A stretch of DNA of 64,000 bases from Bacteroidales bacterium (lineage in GTDB: Bacteria > Bacteroidota > Bacteroidia > Bacteroidales > UBA932). Shown piece after piece: positions 35,057 to 42,941 of the stretch. The stretch's first letter is position 1; every line of letters starts with the position of its first letter. The stretch lies in assembly GCA_015060395.1 (NCBI GenBank), contig SUYP01000005.1, positions 62,001 to 126,000 of the forward strand. The letters run 5' to 3'. The position numbers were made by a program, and so were the translations under genes. The notes under the pieces were generated by a model. The model made no database searches and had not been told where the DNA came from. It was given only the letters and a program-made list of their open reading frames with translations.

Positions 35057-37072
35057 TTATTGCATATCGGAAGAGAACAGGCTGCTCCAGGCATCGGAAG
35101 GCATATTCCAGTCTCCGCGAGGAGAGAGGCCTACAGATCCTACCTTAGGGCCGTCAGGCATACAGGATCGTTTGAACTGCTGGCTGAAGAAACGGCGTAC
35201 GAATGTCTTGAGCCATTTGAGGATGGTCTGTTCATCGTATGTCTCCGCGAATGCCTTGCGGGCAAGGAAATAGATCTTGTCAGGACTGTATCCGAACCTG
35301 ATGAAATTATAGATGAAGAAGTCGTGAAGCTCGTATGGACCTACGAGGTCTTCCGTAACCTGCTGTATCTCACCCTTTTCGTCAGCAGGCAGAAGTTCAG
35401 GACTGATAGGAGTGTCAACTATGTCAAGAAGTATGTTTCTGATGCTGCGTCCTTCGTTGTCTGCACAGCTGTCGAATCTGTTCTCAGCGGCCCATTTCAC
35501 GAGACTGCGTACCAATGTCTTTGGGATACCGGCATTGACTCCGTACATCGACATCTGGTCACCGTTGTATGTAGCCCATCCCAGGGCTATTTCAGAAAGA
35601 TCTCCTGTGCCTACCACGATTCCGTTGGTCTGGTTGGCTATGTCCATCAGGATCTGCGTCCTTTCGCGGGCCTGAGCATTCTCGTATGTCGCATTATGGA
35701 CAGAAGGATCGTGAGATATATCCTTGAAATGCTGCTCGCACGCAGGTACGATGGATATCTCTCGGCAAGTCGCTCCTAGGGCTTCCATAAGATCCCAGGC
35801 ATTGTTCCTTGTACGTGAAGTGGTGCCGAAGCCTGGCATTGTCACGGCAACGATTCTGTCGTGGCTCCATCCGAGCTTGTCAAATGCCATCACGGTGACC
35901 AGCAAGGCGAGGGTGCTGTCGAGCCCTCCGGATATTCCGAGGACTGCCGTACGGCATCCTATATGGCTCAGTCTTCTGGCCAATGCTGTTACCTGCATAG
36001 ACAGAATCTCCCTGCATCTGTAGTCGAGGCCTTCTGCAGGAACAAACGGATGTGGCTCCGTATATCTGTAGAGCTTTTTCTCGAAATCGGTCTCCTGAGC
36101 AGCTCCAAGGCTTCTTCTGTCATACAGACGGTAATATGTGGAGGCATCTGTACCTGCAGGGGAGATGTTGCGGAAAATGTGGGATCCTCTTCTCAGACTC
36201 TCGAGCCTTTCAATATCGATGTCACCGATTATCATTGAAGATTCTGTCTGATATCTGATGTTTTCCGCTATCTGATATCCGTTCTCCCAGATTGATGCAG
36301 AACCGGCATATACGTTATCCTGGGAAGATTCACCGAATCCGGCAGAAGCATAGACATAGCCGCAGATTGTCTTTGCAGAATGTTGCTTCAGCAGGTTTCT
36401 GCGGTATTCATCCCGCATAAGGATCTCTTTGTCGGCAGACAGGTTGACTACGACCTGAGCACCCTGGAGAACCTGTAGAGATGAAGGTGGTACAGGAGCC
36501 CAGAGGTCATCTCCCAGCTCTATGGCAAATGTGCAATGCCCGATTCCGAACAGCATATTCGGAGAAATGTTGCATCTCTGGCCTGCATATCTGATTTCTC
36601 CGCAGTAACCTTCTCTTACACAGTCTTTCCCGTTGTCAAGGATGCTTCCGTCATTGCGTACATCTGCTGACAGAAAGTCGCTGCCTGATGCGAACAGGCG
36701 GCTTTCTTCCGGAGAAACATATATCTTAGGTACGATACCTTTCACATTTCCGTTCCTGATCACTACTGCGCAGTCATATAGTCTGCTTCTGTATGGGACG
36801 GGAGCACCGACGACGATGGTGGCGGCCTTCCCGCGGCTGAATTCCAGAATCTTCCTTATCCCGTTTTCTGCAGCCTTTACCAGAAGGCTCTGTCCGAAGA
36901 GATCGGCACAGGTATATCCCGTAATGGCTAGTTCCGGAAATACAACAAGCGAAACCTCTTTCTCAAAGGCTTCGCCTGCAAGACGGCATATCTCAGCCGT
37001 ATTATATTCAACATCTGCAATTCTTACTGCAGGTACAGCCGCAGCTGTACGTATGAATCCGTAATTCTTCAT
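35057..37072 (-). CDS. nadE: Glutamine-dependent-type NAD+ synthetase, glutaminase Cys replaced by Gly
   Basis: 671 residues, the two-domain length. The C-terminal synthetase domain is intact: LGISGGLDSTLALLV near 373 (ATP pyrophosphatase loop), GTGDLSEIALGW near 492 and the NAD+-synthetase tail. The N-terminal nitrilase-type domain has Glu47 (FPELAITGY) and Lys116 (VPKIYVSP) of the E-K-C triad, but the nucleophile position, normally Cys in an EICEDLW-like motif, reads IELGDDLWAPVPPS: Gly187, codon GGA at about 36512-36514. Glutamine hydrolysis should then fail and free ammonium would be the N donor. A -7 box TATCTTTG lies 21 bp upstream. Confidence 0.9.
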   Translation of the reverse strand: MKNYGFIRTAAAVPAVRIADVEYNTAEICRLAGEAFEKEVSLVVFPELAITGYTCADLFGQSLLVKAAENGIRKILEFSRGKAATIVVGAPVPYRSRLYDCAVVIRNGNVKGIVPKIYVSPEESRLFASGSDFLSADVRNDGSILDNGKDCVREGYCGEIRYAGQRCNISPNMLFGIGHCTFAIELGDDLWAPVPPSSLQVLQGAQVVVNLSADKEILMRDEYRRNLLKQHSAKTICGYVYASAGFGESSQDNVYAGSASIWENGYQIAENIRYQTESSMIIGDIDIERLESLRRGSHIFRNISPAGTDASTYYRLYDRRSLGAAQETDFEKKLYRYTEPHPFVPAEGLDYRCREILSMQVTALARRLSHIGCRTAVLGISGGLDSTLALLVTVMAFDKLGWSHDRIVAVTMPGFGTTSRTRNNAWDLMEALGATCREISIVPACEQHFKDISHDPSVHNATYENAQARERTQILMDIANQTNGIVVGTGDLSEIALGWATYNGDQMSMYGVNAGIPKTLVRSLVKWAAENRFDSCADNEGRSIRNILLDIVDTPISPELLPADEKGEIQQVTEDLVGPYELHDFFIYNFIRFGYSPDKIYFLARKAFAETYDEQTILKWLKTFVRRFFSQQFKRSCMPDGPKVGSVGLSPRGDWNMPSDAWSSLFSSDMQ

Positions 37073-37092
37073 CTCTTGTCGTTTTATCTTGA

Positions 37093-37100
37093 CAAAGATA
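37093..37100 (-). promoter_or_regulatory. -7 box upstream of nadE
   Basis: TATCTTTG on the minus strand, 21 bp before the start codon; it also ends the upstream DUF4252 operon region. No clear -33 element. Confidence 0.4.
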
Positions 37101-37132
37101 GAAAAATCTGCGGATTACCGTCACCGGAATCA

Positions 37133-37609
37133 CTATTTTATCATCTTGCTCAATTCATCCAGCGGCATCTCGCCGGTAATCGATATGTAAGAGGTAGAGT
37201 GTCCGTCTCTGGAAAGCAGGATAAGATCGCTGACAATGCTGTCATTCTGGACTATATATATTCTTGTAGTCTGATTTTCTTCTATTGCTTCCATAAGAAG
37301 TTCGTGCTTGCCGTAGCGCAGCTCGCTTTCCACATCCTTTGCCAGTCTTGAGGCGATATCCGGGTCACTCGAGTTAAGTATGTACATCCCTTCCAGCGTC
37401 CTTATGAACCTGGAAAAATTCACTTCCTGACTGTTTATCTCGATGTCAGGAACAGTCTTAATAAGCTTGAACATAGCCGGCGATATATATACTGCGCTTA
37501 CTCCCGGCTTTCCGCTGTATTCGCTGTAGATCTTCTTCTTGCTGTTCTGTGCGGCCGATGACACCATCGAAACTGCAAATGCAAGTAACAATATGATTAT
37601 CTTCTTCAT
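37133..37609 (-). CDS. DUF4252 protein, second copy of the ECF operon
   Basis: 158 residues with a signal peptide (1-20). The rest fits DUF4252, a family restricted largely to Bacteroidota and of unknown function: SAVYISPAMFKLIKTVPD near 37, FSRFIRTLEGMYIL near 65, IVSDLILLSRDG near 124. Last of four genes (DUF4252, sigma factor, membrane protein, DUF4252) read from the ECF promoter at 39057-39082. Predicted to be periplasmic. It shares only the fold-level pattern with the first copy. Confidence 0.75.
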   Translation of the reverse strand: MKKIIILLLAFAVSMVSSAAQNSKKKIYSEYSGKPGVSAVYISPAMFKLIKTVPDIEINSQEVNFSRFIRTLEGMYILNSSDPDIASRLAKDVESELRYGKHELLMEAIEENQTTRIYIVQNDSIVSDLILLSRDGHSTSYISITGEMPLDELSKMIK

Positions 37610-37614
37610 CTTGA

Positions 37615-38013
37615 TTATCTGATTATCTTGTCGATTATTTCCTTCGGGGTTTCAAACGCTTCGACGGCTTCGTTGCTTTTCTCCGCACCTGTGCTCATAG
37701 CATCGGATATCAGCATCAATGCCTTTTCTGCTTCAGCGTAAGCAAGGAATGGGTCGTCAAATGTATCCTTAAGCCTTGGCCTGTTGCTCAGGCTGAAAGC
37801 GAGACCTGCGAGAAGGACAAAGCCTGCGGCAATCGAGGTCCATCTGACTGAAGGATGCCTATCCTCTCGGTTTAATCTGCTGAGGGCTTCCAGAGAATCA
37901 GTAAGTTCTTCGAGGGAACTTTCCAGATCCGGCGGCACTCTGTCAGGTGCATCGGAGGCTATCTTCTCCATATCGCTGAAGGAGACGTCCTTCATATATT
38001 CCATACTTTTCAT
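37615..38013 (-). CDS. Probable membrane anti-sigma factor
   Basis: 132 residues with a cytoplasmic N-terminal half rich in acidic residues (about 1-58), one transmembrane helix (about 61-78), and a 50-residue outer part. It overlaps the sigma-factor gene by four bases (ATGA), the usual coupling for a sigma/anti-sigma pair. It lacks a recognisable zinc-binding HxxxCxxC motif, so the class is not identified; function is inferred from topology and position. Confidence 0.6.
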   Translation of the reverse strand: MKSMEYMKDVSFSDMEKIASDAPDRVPPDLESSLEELTDSLEALSRLNREDRHPSVRWTSIAAGFVLLAGLAFSLSNRPRLKDTFDDPFLAYAEAEKALMLISDAMSTGAEKSNEAVEAFETPKEIIDKIIR

Positions 38014-38513
38014 AGATTCTCTGTCTTCAAAAGTTTCTTCAATGTACTTCGTGCTCTGGTTATCATCACTCTGACATTCACATTGGAAAGTCCTGTCTGC
38101 CGGGCTATATCCTTGATGTCCATATCTTTGAAGAATCTGCAGAACATTACCGTCCTTTGCTGTTGAGGCAGCATCTGCATTGCCTTGAGCAGCCTTCGGG
38201 CTGATTCCCTGTCAATGGCTTTGATGTCTTCCGGGGGAGAGGTTATATGACCTGTCCTGTCCTCGGTGAGTTCTTCACTCCTGCGGATATTCTTCTGCCT
38301 TATCCTGTCGATGCAAATGTTTCTGATCAGAGTCAGACCGTATGCCTTCGGATTCTGGACCTTTTCGAGATCGTCCTTCGAATTCCATAACCTCACATAC
38401 AGGTCCTGGACTGCGTCTTCGGCATCGGCTTCATCTTCAAGGAAATGCAGGGCGACATTGTAAAAACTCGAGCTCAGCGGAATCCATATCCGTTTGAACT
38501 GCTCGTGCTTCAT
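38010..38513 (-). CDS. ECF-type RNA polymerase sigma factor
   Basis: 167 residues. Region 2 (ALHFLEDEADAEDAVQDLYV near 22, with RLWNSKDDLEKVQNPKAYGL) and region 4 (MLPQQQRTVMFCRFFKDMDI and ARQTGLSNVNVRVMITRAR near 118-155) are both clear; region 3 is absent as expected. The ATG directly follows the stop codon of the first DUF4252 gene (TAAATG). Most likely released by the downstream membrane protein and transcribing its own operon from the TGTAAC/CGTC promoter. Confidence 0.92.
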   Translation of the reverse strand: MKHEQFKRIWIPLSSSFYNVALHFLEDEADAEDAVQDLYVRLWNSKDDLEKVQNPKAYGLTLIRNICIDRIRQKNIRRSEELTEDRTGHITSPPEDIKAIDRESARRLLKAMQMLPQQQRTVMFCRFFKDMDIKDIARQTGLSNVNVRVMITRARSTLKKLLKTENL

Positions 38514-39029
38514 TTAATTCAATTTGATTTTTTCGTCACCCATCAATGTTTCGGCGATATCGTCTGCCTTCATCCTTCCCTGGAACAGCATCACTGAATT
38601 CATAAGTTCCGGACAATACAGCACCACTTCCGAAATATAACCATCCTCAATGCTTTTCGAATATAAGGTGACATTCATAAACTGGTAGCTGATTTCCATC
38701 AGTACATCGTATTGCTTGAGGGCTTTCTGCATCTTCTTGTCCAGCTCTCTGAGGTCTTCGTCATCACCCATAAACATTAGCACATCGACTGATCTGGCAC
38801 CCACCGGAATCTTTTCACCGTCTCCGATTGTTATCTTCATATCTGCACCACTGACGCTCAGGTTGTCTGTGCTGACCTTGATGTTCTCCGGGTCTATACT
38901 CTTGTGAAGCGCGCCTTCGGCATCCTTGAATTCGTTTATTATCTTCAGTACCTTTGATTCCTGTGCTGAAGCAGGGAGGGTCATTGTCAGCAGCAGTGCT
39001 GAAATGATGAGTCTTGTCAAGTGTTTCAT
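38514..39029 (-). CDS. DUF4252 protein, first copy of the ECF operon
   Basis: 171 residues from the ATG at 39029; the ATG at 39050 is almost at the predicted transcription start. Signal peptide (about 1-22, cleavage after ASA), then a DUF4252 domain with VDVLMFMGDDEDLRELDKKM near 82 and YISEVVLYCPEL near 129. Function unknown. Together with the second copy it brackets the sigma/anti-sigma pair, suggesting that these exported proteins are the main output or the sensing arm of this ECF system. Confidence 0.72.
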   Translation of the reverse strand: MKHLTRLIISALLLTMTLPASAQESKVLKIINEFKDAEGALHKSIDPENIKVSTDNLSVSGADMKITIGDGEKIPVGARSVDVLMFMGDDEDLRELDKKMQKALKQYDVLMEISYQFMNVTLYSKSIEDGYISEVVLYCPELMNSVMLFQGRMKADDIAETLMGDEKIKLN

Positions 39030-39056
39030 CTGATTGTGGTTTTGATTCATACTATA

Positions 39057-39082
39057 GACGGAAGCGTCGGGGAATTGTTACA
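39057..39082 (-). promoter_or_regulatory. ECF-sigma promoter of the DUF4252-sigma operon
   Basis: Minus strand TGTAAC (39077-39082), 16-bp spacer, CGTC (39057-39060). This matches the ECF consensus (TGAAAC/TGTAAC-N16-17-CGTA/CGTC) and not the housekeeping TAnnTTTG pattern. It lies 28 bp before the start codon of the first gene. Confidence 0.65.
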
Positions 39083-39095
39083 ATGGTCCGATAAA

Positions 39096-39127
39096 AAAAG
39101 GACAGCTGATCCTGCAGCCGTCCTTTC
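39096..39127 (-). terminator. Terminator after the DUF3276 gene
   Basis: Minus strand stem AAAGGAC-GCTG-type arms (GGACAGCTG with CAGCCGTCC, one mismatch) followed by TTTTTTTAT, 18 bp after the stop codon. Confidence 0.65.
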
Positions 39128-39144
39128 CCTTTATATAAGGTTTC

Positions 39145-39468
39145 CTATAGCTCTTCAAAATTTACGTCAGTGAACTGATCCCCTTCCTTGAGGCAGTTTG
39201 TCCTGATGTACTTGATGACTTCCTCAAGTCCTTCGGTAAACTTCTCGAAGTCCTCCTTGTAGAGGAAGATCTTGTGCTTGTCGTAGGCGAAATGACCGTT
39301 GTTATCTACCTTGCGCTTGCTTTCTGTGATCGTCAGGTAGTAGTCGTTGCCCTTTGTGGCCTTGACGTCAAAGAAGTATGTACGCTTTCCAGCTCTTACA
39401 GGTTTTGAATAAACATCTTCTCCTGAACGCTCCTGAGCATTTGCTCCATCATAATCCTCACTATACAT
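39145..39468 (-). CDS. DUF3276 (PUR-alpha-like) nucleic-acid-binding protein
   Basis: 107 residues. The beta-strand pattern RAGKRTYFFDVKATKGNDYY and HKIFLYKEDFEKFTEGLEEV matches the PUR-alpha-like repeat (DUF3276), which binds single-stranded nucleic acid in characterised Bacteroidota and spirochaete proteins. Single repeat, so it probably dimerises. Stands alone with its own -7 box (39497-39504) and terminator, divergent from nusB. Confidence 0.82.
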   Translation of the reverse strand: MYSEDYDGANAQERSGEDVYSKPVRAGKRTYFFDVKATKGNDYYLTITESKRKVDNNGHFAYDKHKIFLYKEDFEKFTEGLEEVIKYIRTNCLKEGDQFTDVNFEEL

Positions 39469-39496
39469 AGCTTATCTTTTTTTAAGTAAATCTTTA

Positions 39497-39504
39497 CAAA
39501 GTTA
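39497..39504 (-). promoter_or_regulatory. -7 box of the DUF3276 gene
   Basis: TAACTTTG on the minus strand 29 bp before the start codon, back to back with the nusB promoter. Confidence 0.45.
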
Positions 39505-39526
39505 AGGATTTTTCTGAAAATGAATG

Positions 39527-39534
39527 TATCTTTG
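39527..39534 (+). promoter_or_regulatory. -7 box of the nusB operon
   Basis: TATCTTTG 22 bp before the ATG at 39556; this rules out the in-frame start at 39520, which lies before the box. Confidence 0.5.
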
Positions 39535-39555
39535 CGTAAAATATTGACCAAAAAT

Positions 39556-40515
39556 ATGCTTAACAGAAGAATTTTAAGAATAAAGGCTTTTAAAGTGCTC
39601 TACAGCAGTGTTCTTTCAGGCAATATGTCGCTTTCTCAGGCAGAAGCCCAGCTGGAACTTTCCTGCGAGGCTGCAAGAGACCTTTATGTATATATGCTCG
39701 GTATAGTTTCTCCTTTGACCAGGATCGCTCAGGACAGGATCGAGGCCGGACTTTCAAAATTCAACCCTACGGAAGAGGAAAAGAATCCGAACAGAAAGTT
39801 TGCGGAGAATTCTCTTGCAGTGCTGCTTGATGCCGATGAGGATTTTCAGAAAGTGTTCAAGAAGAAGAAGTTCGACTGGAGCCAGTATGACCTTTTCTTG
39901 AAGAAGGTGATGACTTCTGTGGCTTCCAAGGAGTATTATGCAGAATATATGGCCTCTCCAGCAAGGAGTCTGGCGGAGGACTGCAAGCTCTTTACAAAGA
40001 TATTTGAAGAAGAATTCGTTGACAGTGAGGAACTTGAGAAGATCCTTGAGGACAAGTCACTGTACTGGAATGATGATCTGGCATATTCATTGACCTGGTG
40101 CTGCAAGACTTTGAAGAATCTTGCGAAAGGTGAAAGCTGGAGCCTGATTCCTCTTTATCAGAGCGAATTGCTCAAGGGAGAAGGTGTAGAGAGCGACAAA
40201 TATTTTGTGAGGAAACTTCTTCAGGCTTCTTTTGCAAGCTATGAAAAATATTCTTCTATGGTCGCGGAGTCGGTTACCGGCTGGGAGAAGGAGCGTCTCT
40301 TCTCTACGGATGTAGTCCTCATTGTGATGGGACTTGCAGAGGCTGTCACTTTCCCTACGATTCCGGTGAAGGTTACTATGAATGAGTATGTGGAGATATC
40401 GAAGTTCTATGGTACTCCGAAGAGCCGTTCATTTGTCAACGGTCTGCTTGACAATCTTATCCAGCAGCTTGCGAATGAAGGTCAGATAAACAAGGAAGGC
40501 AAAGGACTTCTATAA
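39556..40515 (+). CDS. nusB: Transcription antitermination factor NusB (long Bacteroidota form)
   Basis: 319 residues from the ATG at 39556. The N-terminal motif RRILRIKAFKVLYS and the C-terminal NusB fold (VTGWEKERLFSTDVVLIVMG near 251, PVKVTMNEYVEISKFYGTPKSRSFVNG near 280, as two stretches) are clear; the extra middle region of about 150 residues is characteristic of Bacteroidota NusB. With NusE it binds boxA in rRNA leader transcripts. First of seven plus-strand genes extending to 45209. Confidence 0.9.
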   Translation: MLNRRILRIKAFKVLYSSVLSGNMSLSQAEAQLELSCEAARDLYVYMLGIVSPLTRIAQDRIEAGLSKFNPTEEEKNPNRKFAENSLAVLLDADEDFQKVFKKKKFDWSQYDLFLKKVMTSVASKEYYAEYMASPARSLAEDCKLFTKIFEEEFVDSEELEKILEDKSLYWNDDLAYSLTWCCKTLKNLAKGESWSLIPLYQSELLKGEGVESDKYFVRKLLQASFASYEKYSSMVAESVTGWEKERLFSTDVVLIVMGLAEAVTFPTIPVKVTMNEYVEISKFYGTPKSRSFVNGLLDNLIQQLANEGQINKEGKGLL

Positions 40516-40550
40516 CGGATAGTTTGTAACTAATTAAAATAGAAAAGAAT

Positions 40551-40865
40551 ATGTTTACACTTTTACAGGCTGCGCAGGCAGCTCCTCAGCAGGGTGGCGG
40601 ATGGCAGATGTGGATTATGCTCGCCCTTATCTTCGTTGTTATGTGGTTCTTTATGATCCGTCCTCAGAGAAAGCAGCAGAAGGAACTCCAGGCTTTCCGC
40701 GACGGTCTCAAGAAAGGCGACAAGGTCGTTACTATCGGCGGTATCTATGGTACTGTATGCGAGATCAAGGAGAACAATGTCCTTATCGAGGTTGACAACA
40801 ACGTGAAGATCCGCGTAAGCAAGCAGGCACTTGTGAAGGATTTCACAGATCCGTCACAGCAGTAG
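40551..40865 (+). CDS. yajC: Sec translocon accessory subunit YajC
   Basis: 104 residues: one membrane helix (about 20-38), then the conserved MIRPQRKQQKEL and LKKGDKVVTIGGIYGTV motifs of YajC. It associates with SecDF at the inner membrane. 35 bp after nusB, in the same order as in many Bacteroidota genomes. Confidence 0.95.
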   Translation: MFTLLQAAQAAPQQGGGWQMWIMLALIFVVMWFFMIRPQRKQQKELQAFRDGLKKGDKVVTIGGIYGTVCEIKENNVLIEVDNNVKIRVSKQALVKDFTDPSQQ

Positions 40866-40881
40866 CATTTCAAGACAGGCG

Positions 40882-41853
40882 ATGAGAAGGCTGTATAACA
40901 AGCTTCTTGCATCTTTGAATATCAGCGGGAGAGATCTTGCAGTTTTTCTGCTTGCTCTCCTGTTGGCTTTTAGTATATGGCTCATTCATAACCTGTCACT
41001 TAAATACAATGACTATCTGACAGCTTCGGTGCAGGCTCAATGCAACATCGAAGGCCACGCAAATCTTTCCATCAACAGCAGTGATGTTATGGCAAGATGC
41101 CGTGCAACCGGTTATAAGGCCATAATGTCAGACATAAAGGCGAGGCGCAGGCCGGTTACTGTGAACTTCGATCCTTCTGTTATGAGATATATGGAGGACG
41201 ACCTGTTCTATGTCCTGGCTTCTGATCTGACGGAATATGCCCATCTGATTTATGGAGATGGCGTCACCTTGGAATATTATGTTTCGGACACATTGTTTTT
41301 CCGTTTTCCTCAGGTCGATCATAAGAAAGTTCCTGTTCATCCGGTATATTCCGTGTCCTATATGCCACAGCATATAAGCAGTGGAGAACTTGAGGTGATT
41401 CCTGATTCTGTGACTATATATGGAGAGACACGTGTTCTGGAGAATATAGACAAGGTGATGACCGAGCCGGTCAAGCATAGTTCCTTGTCGTCTGATATCC
41501 AGGGACTTGTGCGCCTGGAAAAGATAAAGGGAGTGAGGATGTCTGTCTCAGAAGTTCACTATCTGCTGGATGTGAGCCGATATGTGGAGATGAAGGTTAC
41601 CTTGCCTGTCACCGTCGTGAATGTGCCGGCTGACAGAAAACTGATACCTTTCCCTTCCAAGGCGGATGTTATGCTGAAACTGTCGTTCCCACTGCAGGAA
41701 GAACCGGAAGGACTTGAACTGAAGGCTGACTATGACGATTTTATAACTTCATTGAGTGGCGTATGCCCTCTTGTGCTGTCGGGTGAGACCAAAGGACTGA
41801 TTTCGTACGAGGTGGATCCTGTCGCTGTCAATTGTGTCCTTGAATACAGATGA
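40882..41853 (+). CDS. YbbR-domain membrane protein
   Basis: 323 residues: N-terminal membrane helix (about 18-36) and an extracytoplasmic part with YbbR-like repeats (HPVYSVSYMPQHISSGELEV then IPDSVTIYGETRVLENIDKV near 155-195 is the clearest). In Firmicutes the YbbR protein CdaR regulates diadenylate cyclase, but no cyclase gene is adjacent here, so that link does not carry over. It overlaps coaE by four bases (ATGATGG context), indicating coupling. Confidence 0.75.
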   Translation: MRRLYNKLLASLNISGRDLAVFLLALLLAFSIWLIHNLSLKYNDYLTASVQAQCNIEGHANLSINSSDVMARCRATGYKAIMSDIKARRRPVTVNFDPSVMRYMEDDLFYVLASDLTEYAHLIYGDGVTLEYYVSDTLFFRFPQVDHKKVPVHPVYSVSYMPQHISSGELEVIPDSVTIYGETRVLENIDKVMTEPVKHSSLSSDIQGLVRLEKIKGVRMSVSEVHYLLDVSRYVEMKVTLPVTVVNVPADRKLIPFPSKADVMLKLSFPLQEEPEGLELKADYDDFITSLSGVCPLVLSGETKGLISYEVDPVAVNCVLEYR

Positions 41854-42494
41854 TGGAAGTTCTTGTTGTCACAGGCGGTATCGGCAGCGGTAAATCAGAA
41901 GTCTGCAGGATACTGGAACGCAATGGATTGAAGGCGCAGTATAATGCTGATTCCAAAGTCAAGGAACTTTATGCATCCTGCCCTGATCTTCTGGAGAAGA
42001 TAGAGGAAAAGCTTCAGTCGCCGGTCAGAGATTCAGAAGGAAGGTTCCGGCCGCAGTTGCTTGCTGCAAGGATCTTTTCTGATGAAGAAGCTCTTGCTGC
42101 GGTAGAATCGATTGTGTTTCCGGCCCTGATGGAAGATTTCAAGGCTTTTGCCAGGAAATATGAGGCTTCGGGAATAATAGTCTTCGAGTCGGCCACGGTT
42201 CTGGAAAAGCCTCAGTTTGAGGGATTTGGTGACAAGATTGTTCTTGTGGATGCCCCTGTAGCTTTGCGCCTTGACAGGGCCTGTGCCAGAGATGGGGCGG
42301 ACAGGGAGGCGGTAAAGGCCAGGATGCAGAACCAGAAACTGATGAATGCCTTGTCTGAAGGCGCTTCCGATCCGAGAATCGATGCTGTGATTGTCAATGA
42401 TTCAACAGTGGCGGTTCTGGAAGATAGAGTGGATAAGATAATGTCGGATCTTTTCGGAGACTGGCGAAAATATAGTACAATAAACAATAAATGA
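41850..42494 (+). CDS. coaE: Dephospho-CoA kinase
   Basis: Last step of CoA synthesis: phosphorylation of the 3'-OH of dephospho-CoA. 214 residues with P-loop GGIGSGKSE near 8, YNADSKVKEL near 31 (the usual DAD-like motif is altered to NAD), and the LID region RLDRACARDGADREAVKAR near 134. Overlaps the YbbR gene by four bases and is followed 6 bp later by the DUF5606 gene. Confidence 0.93.
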   Translation: MMEVLVVTGGIGSGKSEVCRILERNGLKAQYNADSKVKELYASCPDLLEKIEEKLQSPVRDSEGRFRPQLLAARIFSDEEALAAVESIVFPALMEDFKAFARKYEASGIIVFESATVLEKPQFEGFGDKIVLVDAPVALRLDRACARDGADREAVKARMQNQKLMNALSEGASDPRIDAVIVNDSTVAVLEDRVDKIMSDLFGDWRKYSTINNK

Positions 42495-42500
42495 TTTAAG

Positions 42501-42938
42501 ATGAAAACTGATCTTTCAAAGATTCTGGCGATATCAGGCCAGAGCGGATTGTTCCTTTATATTTCACAGGCAAGAAACGGAGCTGTTGTAGAGGCTCTGG
42601 CAGACAAGAAAAGAAGTTCTGTAGGAATGTCCAGCAAGATTACTTCTCTTGCAGATATTTCTATTTATACAGAAGATGAGGAGGTAAAGCTTCAGCAGGT
42701 GTTCCTTAATATGAAGGACGTACTTGGTGAGGAAAATGCTCCTTCAGCAAAGTCTGCCCCAGAGGTGCTCAAGTCTTTCTTTGAGAAGGCTCTCCCTGAA
42801 TATGACCGTGACCGTTTCTATGTTTCGCATATGAAGAAGGTTGTGGAGTGGTATAATGCACTCAAGAACTACGCTTCTCTTGACTTCGTTGACCTTGATG
42901 CTGAGGCAGAAGAAGCAGAGGCTCCTGAGCAGGAATAA
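42501..42938 (+). CDS. DUF5606 protein
   Basis: 145 residues. LSKILAISGQSGLFLYISQA at the N-terminus with VVEALADKKRSSVG resembles the SH3-like start of DUF5606, a conserved Bacteroidota family of unknown function; the C-terminus is an acidic tail (DAEAEEAEAPEQE). Soluble, cytoplasmic. It is placed between coaE and rimO with gaps of 6 and 3 bp, so it is co-expressed with them. Confidence 0.8.
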   Translation: MKTDLSKILAISGQSGLFLYISQARNGAVVEALADKKRSSVGMSSKITSLADISIYTEDEEVKLQQVFLNMKDVLGEENAPSAKSAPEVLKSFFEKALPEYDRDRFYVSHMKKVVEWYNALKNYASLDFVDLDAEAEEAEAPEQE

Positions 42939-42941
42939 ATT

